A stretch of 64,000 nucleotides of DNA from JAGPUQ01 sp963708735 (lineage in GTDB: Bacteria; Pseudomonadota; Gammaproteobacteria; Pseudomonadales; Porticoccaceae), in assembly GCA_963708735.1 (NCBI GenBank), contig CAVPTW010000042.1:331937-395936 (forward strand). Direction: 5' to 3'. The notes below the pieces were generated by a model that saw only the letters and a program-made list of their open reading frames with translations, searched no databases and was not told the DNA's origin. Below are positions 26,305 to 33,465 of the stretch, in pieces. Each line of letters opens with the position of its first letter. Positions within the stretch are counted from its first letter, which is position 1. The translations under genes and the position numbers were made by a program.

Positions 26305-26892
26305 ATGAGTGCGCTGCGTTGGTTGGCCGGTATCGTCGGTCTATGGTGGCTGCCCTTGTCGTGCATGGCCGCGGCGGCTGATTCAAACAAGGTCATGGCC
26401 GGCTGGCTGGAAAGGGTCTATCTCTCCGAGCTGCCGGATCACCAGACCAAAGCCAAACTGGATACCGGCGCCAAAACCTCCTCGATCAATGCCCGCAATG
26501 TCGAAGCCTTCACCCGCGACGGCAAGCCCTGGGTGCGCTTCGAGCTGGTCCTCAAAAACCTCCAGGGCCAGACGCGCACCGTCACCCTGGAGCGTCCGCG
26601 CCTGCGCAGCGTCCTCATCAAGGAGCGCGATGGCAAACCCGGCAAGCGCCCGGTGGTAGCACTGGAACTCTGCTTCAGTGGCAGCGTGCACCAGGCCGAG
26701 TTCACCCTCGCCGACCGCACCGGGTTCAACTACCCCGTGCTGCTCGGACGCCGCTTCCTGGCCGGCGTCGCGGTGGTCGATCCACAGGCAACCTATATCA
26801 CCCCGCCGGACTGCAATAACACCAACGGCGGCAAGGCTGTTCGCGGCAAAGCCGCCGGTGGCAAGGCCGCCGCCGCGCCGGACAAATCGTGA
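26305..26892 (+). CDS. Retropepsin-like aspartic protease (RimB/DUF785 type), exported
   Basis: 195 residues. A signal peptide (about 1-23, ending CMAAAA) is followed by a retropepsin-like core with the catalytic KLDTGAKTSSI motif at about residues 49-59 and VLLGRRFLAGVAVVD near the end. A low-complexity Lys/Gly/Ala tail (about 170-195) is unusual. The family is sometimes named ATP-dependent zinc protease, but the motif is aspartic. It is the first of three overlapping genes (protease, UUP1 protein, RimK-like ligase) and probably trims what the ligase makes. Confidence 0.82.
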   Translation: MSALRWLAGIVGLWWLPLSCMAAAADSNKVMAGWLERVYLSELPDHQTKAKLDTGAKTSSINARNVEAFTRDGKPWVRFELVLKNLQGQTRTVTLERPRLRSVLIKERDGKPGKRPVVALELCFSGSVHQAEFTLADRTGFNYPVLLGRRFLAGVAVVDPQATYITPPDCNNTNGGKAVRGKAAGGKAAAAPDKS

Positions 26893-28418
26893 GGAACGTC
26901 GCCGTCCTGATCTGGGCGGCAATCCTGATCGCGGCGGGGCTCGGAATCTGTGCCTACAAGGCCGTCAAGCTCGGCATGCCGATCAAAGCCGATCAGGACA
27001 CCGCCGTGTGGACGGTGCAGGCGCGCGTCGGCTTCCAGGGTGAGGGCGGTCCCGCCATTGTCGACCTCGCCCTGCCTTCGGTATTGCCCGGCTTTCTGAA
27101 GCTGGACGAACACTTCATCGCCAACCGCTACGGCATGGCAGTGGAGGAGACCGGCGACCGGCGCAAGGTGCAATGGGTCAAGCGCCGTGCCCGCGGCGCC
27201 GAGACCCTCTACTACCGGATTTCGGTGGCTGCGTCCGACCAGACCGCCTACTGGCGTGATCAGCCGGGACTGCCAGCACCGCCGACTTACGAGGAACCCT
27301 ATGCCACCGCGATTGGCGCCATCATCAGCGATGTGCGCGAGCAATCCGCCGACGTCTTCACCTATACCCGCGCACTCCTGCGCCAGCTCAACGCACCGCA
27401 ACCCAACCAGAACGTCGCCCTGCTGCGCGCCCGAGCACAGAGTCCCCAGGATTGGGCGCACCAGATCATCGATATCCTGCGGGGTGTACGGATACCGGGA
27501 CGGATCCTCTGGGTATTCCCCCTGGAAGGCGCCACCAATGACTCGCGCATGCTGCCCTTGCTGCAAGTGCACAACGGCAAGACCTGGCTGGTCTTCAATC
27601 CCGTCACCGGCGATCCCGGACTACCCGCCGACTTTATCCCGTGGCGAATCGGCGACACCCCGCTCTACAGCGTCACCGGCGGCCACGATGTCGATTTGCA
27701 ATTCTCCGTCACTCGAGGCCACCGGGAATTGCTCGAAGTGCTCCACCACGACGCCCAGCTCAAGGGCTCGATATTCGGCGACCTGTCGCTGCTCTCGCTG
27801 CCGGTGCACAGTCAGAATGTCTACCGGGTATTGCTCATGGTCCCGCTCGGCGCGCTGATCGTGGTGCTGATGCGCACCTTCGTCGGCGTCAGCACCTTCG
27901 GCACCTTCATGCCGGTGCTGATCGCCCTCGCCTTCCGCGAGACTCGGCTGCTGTGGGGTATCGCGCTGTTCTCGATGATCGTCTCCATTGGCCTGATGCT
28001 GCGCTTTTATCTGGAGCGACTCATGCTGCTGCTGGTGCCGCGCCTGACGGCCATCCTGATCATCGTGGTCTGCCTCATGCTGCTGACCAGCCTCATCACC
28101 AACAAACTGGGTGTCGAACGCACCCTGTCAGTCGCCCTGTTCCCGATGGTAATCCTCGCGATGACCATCGAGCGCATGTCCATCACCTGGGAGGAGAGCG
28201 GTGCCCGCGACGCCATCCTGAACGGGCTGGGCAGCCTGCTGGTTGCGGCATTGAGCTATCTGGTGATGAATCAGCGCGATCTGATGCACCTGATGTTTGT
28301 ATTTCCGGAACTACTGCTGGTCGCGCTCGGACTGAGCCTGTTGATGGGCCGCTACACCGGTTATCGGCTGTCGGAGCTGCGGCGCTTCCACGACTTCCGT
28401 GGGACACCACGCGGATGA
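26889..28418 (+). CDS. Inactive transglutaminase fused to seven membrane helices (UUP1 family)
   Basis: 509 residues from GTG 26889, overlapping the previous stop (GTGA). One N-terminal membrane helix (about 5-25), a periplasmic transglutaminase-like domain (about 30-310) with landmarks VREQSADVFTYTRALLRQL and HNGKTWLVFNPVTG but without the canonical catalytic Cys, then seven hydrophobic helices (about 315-500; LLMVPLGALIVVLMRTF, MLLLVPRLTAILIIVVCLMLL). Known as a membrane partner of RimK-like ATP-grasp ligases in comparative genomics; biochemical role unproven. It ends in an ATGA overlap with the ligase gene. Confidence 0.85.
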   Translation: MRNVAVLIWAAILIAAGLGICAYKAVKLGMPIKADQDTAVWTVQARVGFQGEGGPAIVDLALPSVLPGFLKLDEHFIANRYGMAVEETGDRRKVQWVKRRARGAETLYYRISVAASDQTAYWRDQPGLPAPPTYEEPYATAIGAIISDVREQSADVFTYTRALLRQLNAPQPNQNVALLRARAQSPQDWAHQIIDILRGVRIPGRILWVFPLEGATNDSRMLPLLQVHNGKTWLVFNPVTGDPGLPADFIPWRIGDTPLYSVTGGHDVDLQFSVTRGHRELLEVLHHDAQLKGSIFGDLSLLSLPVHSQNVYRVLLMVPLGALIVVLMRTFVGVSTFGTFMPVLIALAFRETRLLWGIALFSMIVSIGLMLRFYLERLMLLLVPRLTAILIIVVCLMLLTSLITNKLGVERTLSVALFPMVILAMTIERMSITWEESGARDAILNGLGSLLVAALSYLVMNQRDLMHLMFVFPELLLVALGLSLLMGRYTGYRLSELRRFHDFRGTPRG

Positions 28419-29362
28419 GCTTGCTGGCGTCTCCGCGCCGCCTGCGCCGGCTTGGCGTGCTGGGCATGAACCAGCGCAACGCGGATTTCATCATGGCCCA
28501 CAACCAGCGCCGACTGTATCCGCTGGTGGACAACAAACTGCTGACCAAGCAGCTCGCACTGGCGCGCGGTATCGCCGTGCCGGAGCTTTACGCCGTGATT
28601 GCGGCACAGCACCAGAGCAAGGATCTGGCGCGGATTCTGGGGGAGCGCGAGGATTTCGTCATCAAGCCGGCCCACGGCAGCGGCGGCAACGGCATCCTGG
28701 TGGTGTGCGGCCGCTTCGGCAACAGCTTTCGCAAGCCGAGCGGGGATCTGATCACCCTGGCCGCCATGCAGCACCATGTCTCCAACATCGTCAGCGGCAT
28801 GTACAGTCTGGGCGGCCTGCCGGATCAGGCCATCATCGAGTATCGGGTGAAGTTCGATCCCCTGTTCGAACACATCAGCTTTCAGGGCGTGCCCGACATC
28901 CGGGTGATCGTGTTTCGCGGCGTGCCGGTGGCGGCCATGGTGCGATTGCCGACCCGCGCCTCCGGCGGCAGGGCCAATCTGCATCAGGGCGCCATGGGCA
29001 TCGGCATCGATCTGGCGACGGGAATCAGCCGCGACGGCGTGTTGCGCAACCGCGCCTGCGGCATCCATCCGGACACCGGCCACTCCACCCTCGGCATCGC
29101 CATCCCCCACTGGGCGCAGATCCTGCGGCTTGCCATCGAGTGCGCGGACACCGTGGGACTTGGCTATCTCGGCGCCGACATCATCATGGATCGCGATCTG
29201 GGCCCGCTGATGCTCGAACTCAACGCGCGGCCGGGACTCAGCGTGCAGGTCGCCAACCAGCGCGGCCTGCTGATCAATCTCAACCGGGTGCAAGCCATGG
29301 CAAACCTGCCGGAAAGCGTCGCGGAACGGCTGGTGTTGGCGCAAGCACTGGCGGATTGCTGA
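28415..29362 (+). CDS. RimK-like ATP-grasp ligase (alpha-L-glutamate ligase-related)
   Basis: 315 residues from ATG 28415, which overlaps the UUP1 stop; the open frame extends upstream only as a shadow. Landmarks: NRRLYPLVDNK-type N-terminal segment (QRRLYPLVDNKLLTKQLA), the ATP-binding FVIKPAHGSGGNGILVV, and the metal-binding LMLELNARPGLSVQVAN. Members join amino acids, often Glu, to a peptide or protein end using ATP. Together with the retropepsin and UUP1 protein it forms a conserved trio thought to build and process a cell-envelope peptide. The substrate is unknown. Confidence 0.85.
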   Translation: MSLLASPRRLRRLGVLGMNQRNADFIMAHNQRRLYPLVDNKLLTKQLALARGIAVPELYAVIAAQHQSKDLARILGEREDFVIKPAHGSGGNGILVVCGRFGNSFRKPSGDLITLAAMQHHVSNIVSGMYSLGGLPDQAIIEYRVKFDPLFEHISFQGVPDIRVIVFRGVPVAAMVRLPTRASGGRANLHQGAMGIGIDLATGISRDGVLRNRACGIHPDTGHSTLGIAIPHWAQILRLAIECADTVGLGYLGADIIMDRDLGPLMLELNARPGLSVQVANQRGLLINLNRVQAMANLPESVAERLVLAQALADC

Positions 29363-29429
29363 AAAACGGCTGCGGGGCCGTCTGCTTCGTTGCGCGGCGC
29401 TCCGGTTCGCGGTTCCAGCCTGTGCAGGC

Positions 29430-29963
29430 TCAACCCCGCAGCATGCGTACCAGGGTCTTGTCGCGATCGATGAAGTGATGTTTGAGTGCGGCGGCAGCGT
29501 GCCCCGCCGCCGCCAGCGCGATCAGAATCCAGACGGTCTCGTGAACCTCCTCAAGGAAGTCCTTCAGCGGCTCGTTTTCGGCGATCAGGCGGGGCAACTC
29601 CAGGGTGCCGAACAGCGCGAGGCTATGCCCCGCGGCCTGCACCTGCACCAGACCCGAGAGCGGCTGGATGATGACCAGCGCATAGAGCAGCCAGTGCATG
29701 AGGGATGCCAGTCGTTGCGTCAGCGGACTGCCGATCGGCCGCGGCACCGGATTCACCAGCCGCCAGGCGAGCCGCAGCACGACCAGCGCCAGCACCACCG
29801 TTCCGAATGACTGGTGCCAGTTCATCACGCCGGTGCGCGCCGGTCCCTTGGGCATCTCCTCGACCACCAGGCCCAGAATCATCACCCCGATGACGAGCAC
29901 CGCCATCAACCAGTGCAGCGCCCGGCTCACCCATCCGTAACCATCGACCGAATTGCGCAACAT
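29430..29963 (-). CDS. Cytochrome b561 (di-haem membrane protein)
   Basis: 177 residues from ATG 29963 (MLRNSVDGYGWVSRALHW), chosen because GGGAGGAG lies just upstream; an extension to 30110 is unlikely. Four hydrophobic helices with His in ALHWLMAVLVIGVMI, NWHQSFGTVVLALVVL, LMHWLLYALVI and AAAGHAAAALKHHFID fit the b561 haem-ligand pattern. It probably transfers electrons from quinol to a periplasmic acceptor. It is divergent from the small gene at 30104; regulation not visible. Confidence 0.88.
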   Translation of the reverse strand: MLRNSVDGYGWVSRALHWLMAVLVIGVMILGLVVEEMPKGPARTGVMNWHQSFGTVVLALVVLRLAWRLVNPVPRPIGSPLTQRLASLMHWLLYALVIIQPLSGLVQVQAAGHSLALFGTLELPRLIAENEPLKDFLEEVHETVWILIALAAAGHAAAALKHHFIDRDKTLVRMLRG

Positions 29964-30103
29964 TCCTCGCTCCTCCCAAAAAATTCCGATAACCGCCCGC
30001 TCGGTGATTATAGCGTGAGCGCCGGACCGGGAAGTTGCGGAGGCGCAAAAGGATTCCGCTATGATACAAACCAGCCACTCACGACAGCCCAGGAGGACAG
30101 GCC

Positions 30104-30454
30104 ATGGCACTTTCCGGTACCGATCTCATCAACCAGTTCGAGCTCTACTTCGACGGCGCGGACAAGGACAACGCCAGTCTCTACCTGTGCGTGGACGACA
30201 CCCTCGGCGACGTCGGCGCGCAGCGCATCATCGCTGCGCTGCGCCACGCCGGGCTCTGGTCGGAAGCCGCCGCCAAGACGGTGCCCGCCGCGCAAAAACC
30301 CATGTACGCCGAGCAGATGAAGTTCATCGGCCAGGGTTCCGGCCATTTCGAGGGGGAGACCTTTCACATCGCCGCCTACGACCACCCCAAGTTTCCCTCG
30401 AACCCGCAGCGCTGGCAGGCCTGGCTGGACTTCGTCGCCAAGAACTATCCGTGA
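30104..30454 (+). CDS. Hypothetical protein, 116 residues
   Basis: I do not recognise a family. The protein is soluble, acidic and without signal or membrane segments; it has one Cys and is rich in Asp and aromatic residues (FELYFDGADKDNASLYL, GQGSGHFEGETFHIAAYDH, RWQAWLDFVAKNYP). GGAGG at about ten bases upstream of ATG 30104 is a strong ribosome site, and codon use matches neighbours, so it should be real. Its TGA is the first unit of a 16-bp tandem repeat. A class III CoA-transferase follows after 126 bases. Confidence 0.65.
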   Translation: MALSGTDLINQFELYFDGADKDNASLYLCVDDTLGDVGAQRIIAALRHAGLWSEAAAKTVPAAQKPMYAEQMKFIGQGSGHFEGETFHIAAYDHPKFPSNPQRWQAWLDFVAKNYP

Positions 30455-30529
30455 CACTCACGGGCCCTGACACTCACGGGCCCTGACACTCACGGGCCCT
30501 GACGCTCACGGACCCTGACACTCACGGGC
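30452..30529. repeat. Tandem repeat, 16-bp unit, 4.9 copies
   Basis: Unit TGACACTCACGGGCCC starts at the stop codon of the preceding gene; units 30452, 30468 and 30484 are identical, that at 30500 has two changes, and the last is partial. Each unit contains TGA, so added copies leave the protein end unchanged. Confidence 0.95.
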
Positions 30530-30580
30530 GCCGGCCACCGGCGCCACACCACACTCAAGCTAACGATAAGGAGAACACCC

Positions 30581-31804
30581 GTGGCGAAACGACATGTCCT
30601 CGACGGCGTGCGCGTGCTCGATTTCTCGCAGCACGTCGCCGGCCCCGCCTGCACCCGGATGATGGCGGAGATGGGCGCGGAGATCATCAAGCTCGAGCTG
30701 GCGCCCTTCGGCGAACAGATTCGCAACGTGGGCTTCAAGGTCAACGGCCGCAGCGTTTATTTCATCCAGCAGAACCGCGGCAAGAAAAGCGTCTGCGTGG
30801 ACATGAGATCCACCGCCGGCCTCCAGCTCATCCACGATCTGGTCAAGCAAGTCGACGTGGTGATCGAGAACTTCGCTCCGGGCGCGATCCGCCGCCTGGG
30901 ACTGCCCTGGGAAAAAGTGCACGAACTCAACCCCAAAGCCATCATGTGCTCGATCTCGACCTTTGGTCAGGACGGGCCGCTGTCCGGACTGCCCGGCTAT
31001 GACTTCATCGGCCAGGCCTATGCGGGCATCACCGGCATGATCGGCGACAAGGAAAACGGTCCCTACATCCCCATCGCCGCCCTCGGCGACACCACCACCG
31101 GCGCCCACGCGCTCGCCGCCATCAATGGCGCGCTCTATCACCGCGCCACCTCGGGCGAGGGCGGACAGTATCTCGATATCTCGCTGCTCGACTGCTATTT
31201 CCACAGCCACGAAATGAACGTCGGTGCGATCAGCGCCAGCGGCGGCGCGATCAACCCCTACCTGCCCGGTCGCTACCATTCGGCAGTGGCACCGCTCGGG
31301 GTGTACAAGAGCAAGGACGGCTATCTGATCCTGATCGCCATCCTCGGCCGCTGGAAGGACTTCTGTAACGCCATGGGCCGGCCCGAACTCATCACCGATC
31401 CGCGTTTCATCGACGACCCGGCCCGGGTCGCCCACCACGCCGAACTCAAGGTACTGATCGAGGGCTGGCTACAGGCCCAGGAGAGCGACGCGGCCACGAT
31501 CCGCCTGCTCGGCGAGCACCATGTGCCGGTGGCACCGATCCTCTCGATCCAGCAGGTGATGAACCATCCCCACATGAAATACCGTGGCACGGTGCGCACC
31601 ATCACCGACCGCGGCGCCGGCAGCTTCGAAATGCCCGGCATGCCGCTGCGGTTTTCGGCCTTCGCCAACGACCTCGACCTGCAGGCGCCCTATCTGGGCG
31701 AGCACAATGGCGCGGTGCTGGGTGGCTTGCTCGGCCTCGCGGCGGAACGCATCGCCGAGCTGACCGCGGACGGCGTGCTGGTCAGCGAGCCGGTCCCGAC
31801 CTGA
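30581..31804 (+). CDS. Class III CoA-transferase (CaiB/BaiF family), second paralog
   Basis: 407 residues from GTG 30581, supported by AAGGAGA upstream. Family text: FSQHVAGPACTRMMAEMGAEIIKLE (N-terminal, quoted in part by landmarks GPACTRM and EIIKLE), VIENFAPGAIRRLGL, and GQYLDISLLD, the catalytic-Asp segment. It is clearly paralogous to the gene at 5799, sharing QQxxxxKKSxCV, GYDxIxQAYxGIT, LDCYxHxHExNV and PHxxxRGTVRT. The substrate is unknown. A heptamer repeat follows its stop. Confidence 0.88.
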   Translation: MAKRHVLDGVRVLDFSQHVAGPACTRMMAEMGAEIIKLELAPFGEQIRNVGFKVNGRSVYFIQQNRGKKSVCVDMRSTAGLQLIHDLVKQVDVVIENFAPGAIRRLGLPWEKVHELNPKAIMCSISTFGQDGPLSGLPGYDFIGQAYAGITGMIGDKENGPYIPIAALGDTTTGAHALAAINGALYHRATSGEGGQYLDISLLDCYFHSHEMNVGAISASGGAINPYLPGRYHSAVAPLGVYKSKDGYLILIAILGRWKDFCNAMGRPELITDPRFIDDPARVAHHAELKVLIEGWLQAQESDAATIRLLGEHHVPVAPILSIQQVMNHPHMKYRGTVRTITDRGAGSFEMPGMPLRFSAFANDLDLQAPYLGEHNGAVLGGLLGLAAERIAELTADGVLVSEPVPT

Positions 31805-31806
31805 CC

Positions 31807-31862
31807 CGGCTCACGGCTCACGGCTCACGGCTCACGGCTCACGGCTCACGGCTCACGGCTCA
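31807..31862. repeat. Tandem repeat, 7-bp unit, 8 perfect copies
   Basis: Unit CGGCTCA repeated eight times without change, starting a few bases after the CoA-transferase stop and ending 12 bases before the stop of the minus-strand gene at 31874. It lies between two convergent genes. Confidence 0.97.
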
Positions 31863-31873
31863 CGACACGGGGC

Positions 31874-32425
31874 TCAGAACCCCTTGACGCCCGCGTCGAG
31901 CTGCACGCCGAACGAGTTCAGCGCCATCGACACCAGGTGGTACTGGCCGACCGCGAACACCACATCCATCATCTGCAGATCGTCGTAACGCTCGGCGAGC
32001 GCTTTCCAGGTCGCGTCACCGATGCAGGAATCGTGATGCAGTTCGTCGGTCGCGCGCAGCAGCGCCGCCTCGAACGGCGTCCACCCCGGCGCATCCGGTC
32101 CCGCCTTGATGCGCGCGATCTCGGCATCCGTGAGGCCGGCTTCGCGCGCGAAGATCACATGCTGGCCCCATTCGTACTCGGCCTGGCACAACCAGCCCAC
32201 CCGCAGAATGAGGATTTCGCGCTCGCGCGGCGCGATGCGCGAAGTCTCGCCCATCACGTGATAGGCCCAGACAGTGAATTTCTGCGCCGCATCCCAGTGG
32301 CGCGACAGGGTTCCCAGCACGTTGTAGAAGGGCTGCGCGGCCTTGACCGGCGCCAGCACCTTGCGCTGCGCCTCGGTCCATTCGCTCTCGGCCAGGGGTG
32401 GAATACGGGGTTGGGAAAGTTTCAT
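31874..32425 (-). CDS. Carboxymuconolactone decarboxylase-like (AhpD superfamily) protein
   Basis: 183 residues from ATG 32425; a longer frame to 32569 is only the translated tandem repeat (NKTT/QQQN text). The central segment REREILILRVGWLCQAEYEWGQHVIFAREAG is the CMD landmark (key residues E, C, EYEW and H), with a single Cys rather than the CxxC of true AhpD peroxidase partners. Members are decarboxylases or redox proteins; the function here is unclear. It is convergent with a CoA-transferase and may belong to the same catabolic context. Confidence 0.82.
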   Translation of the reverse strand: MKLSQPRIPPLAESEWTEAQRKVLAPVKAAQPFYNVLGTLSRHWDAAQKFTVWAYHVMGETSRIAPREREILILRVGWLCQAEYEWGQHVIFAREAGLTDAEIARIKAGPDAPGWTPFEAALLRATDELHHDSCIGDATWKALAERYDDLQMMDVVFAVGQYHLVSMALNSFGVQLDAGVKGF

Positions 32426-32456
32426 GGTGAACTCCAGGCAGTGGTTTTTTGTTGTG

Positions 32457-32512
32457 GTTTTGTTGCTGTAGTTTTGTTGCTGTAGTTTTGTTGCTGTAGT
32501 TTTGTTGCTGTG
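32457..32512. repeat. Tandem repeat, 14-bp unit, 4 copies
   Basis: Unit GTTTTGTTGCTGTA (last copy ends in G), with a degenerate partial copy at 32443-32456. On the minus strand it lies in the 5' leader of the CMD-like gene, about 30 bases before its ATG. Confidence 0.95.
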
Positions 32513-32583
32513 GCTTTGAACCGTATCGGTGGCGCTCCCGGCGCCGTCCAGGGTACCTGCGCCGGGCATCCGTACGGGTTTGC

Positions 32584-33465
32584 CTACACCCGCTCCACAT
32601 CCACCCCGACCGTCATCTTCTGGCAGTCGCCGCCGTCGAAGATGACGCCGCGCAGGGGCGTTACGTCGGAATAGTCGCGGCCCCAGGCGGTGGTGATGTG
32701 CTGCGCGCCCGGCATGTTGTCGTTGGTGGGATCGAACTCCACCCAGCCCTCCCCCGGCGCATAGACCGCGAACCAGGCGTGGGAGGCGTCGGCGCCGACC
32801 AGGCGCGCCTGTCCCGGCGCGGGCCGGGTTTCCACATAGCCGCTCACATAGCGCGCCGGAAACCCCAGCGCGCGCAGACAGCCGACGGCGAGGTGGGCGA
32901 AGTCCTGGCAGACGCCGCGCCGGCTTTCCAGCACGTCTTCCAGGGGCGTCGCGACGGTGGTGAATTCCGGATCGTAGGCAAAATCGCTGAAGATGCGGCT
33001 GGTGAGTTCGCGCACTGCCGACAGCAGCGGTCGGGTGTCGGCAAACAGTGGCGCGGCATAGTCCCGCAATGCGGTACCGGCTTTGATCATCGGGGAATCC
33101 AGCAGGAATTCCCGCGCCAACAGATGATTCTCATCGCTTTCCCGCCACAGGCGGTCGCGCGCCTCGGCGCAGGTCGCGCCCAGATCCAGAACCGGGGTTC
33201 CATTGCGACCCAGATCGACCTCGACCGTGCTGGAGACGCTGACTTCCAGCTCGCGATGCGGTGTCTCGACGGAAAACCGGTAGACCCGGTTGCCGAAATA
33301 GTCGCGCTCTTCTACCGCGGTCGCGGGTGCGGGCGTCACCTGAATACGGCTGTCCAGACAGCGCTGGTTGCGGGTGTCGCGGGGCAACAGATGGGCCTGG
33401 TTGTGGCACAGCGTCACGAGGCGCTCGTAGCGGTAGCAGGTGACGTGGCGAACCCGGTAGATCAC
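32584..33465 (-). CDS. Bacterial transglutaminase-like cysteine protease
   Basis: 293 residues from GTG 33465, which overlaps the stop of the upstream gene (GTGA); the longer frame to 33528 lies inside that gene. An N-terminal beta domain (VIYRVRHVTCYRYERLV) precedes the core with catalytic Cys in RRGVCQDFAHLAVG, His in DASHAWFAVY and Asp in VEFDPTND. No signal peptide is visible. It is the last gene of a locus with two ATP-grasp/alpha-E/transglutaminase sets; it probably hydrolyses or transfers the peptide bond made by the ATP-grasp partner. Confidence 0.88.
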   Translation of the reverse strand: MIYRVRHVTCYRYERLVTLCHNQAHLLPRDTRNQRCLDSRIQVTPAPATAVEERDYFGNRVYRFSVETPHRELEVSVSSTVEVDLGRNGTPVLDLGATCAEARDRLWRESDENHLLAREFLLDSPMIKAGTALRDYAAPLFADTRPLLSAVRELTSRIFSDFAYDPEFTTVATPLEDVLESRRGVCQDFAHLAVGCLRALGFPARYVSGYVETRPAPGQARLVGADASHAWFAVYAPGEGWVEFDPTNDNMPGAQHITTAWGRDYSDVTPLRGVIFDGGDCQKMTVGVDVERV

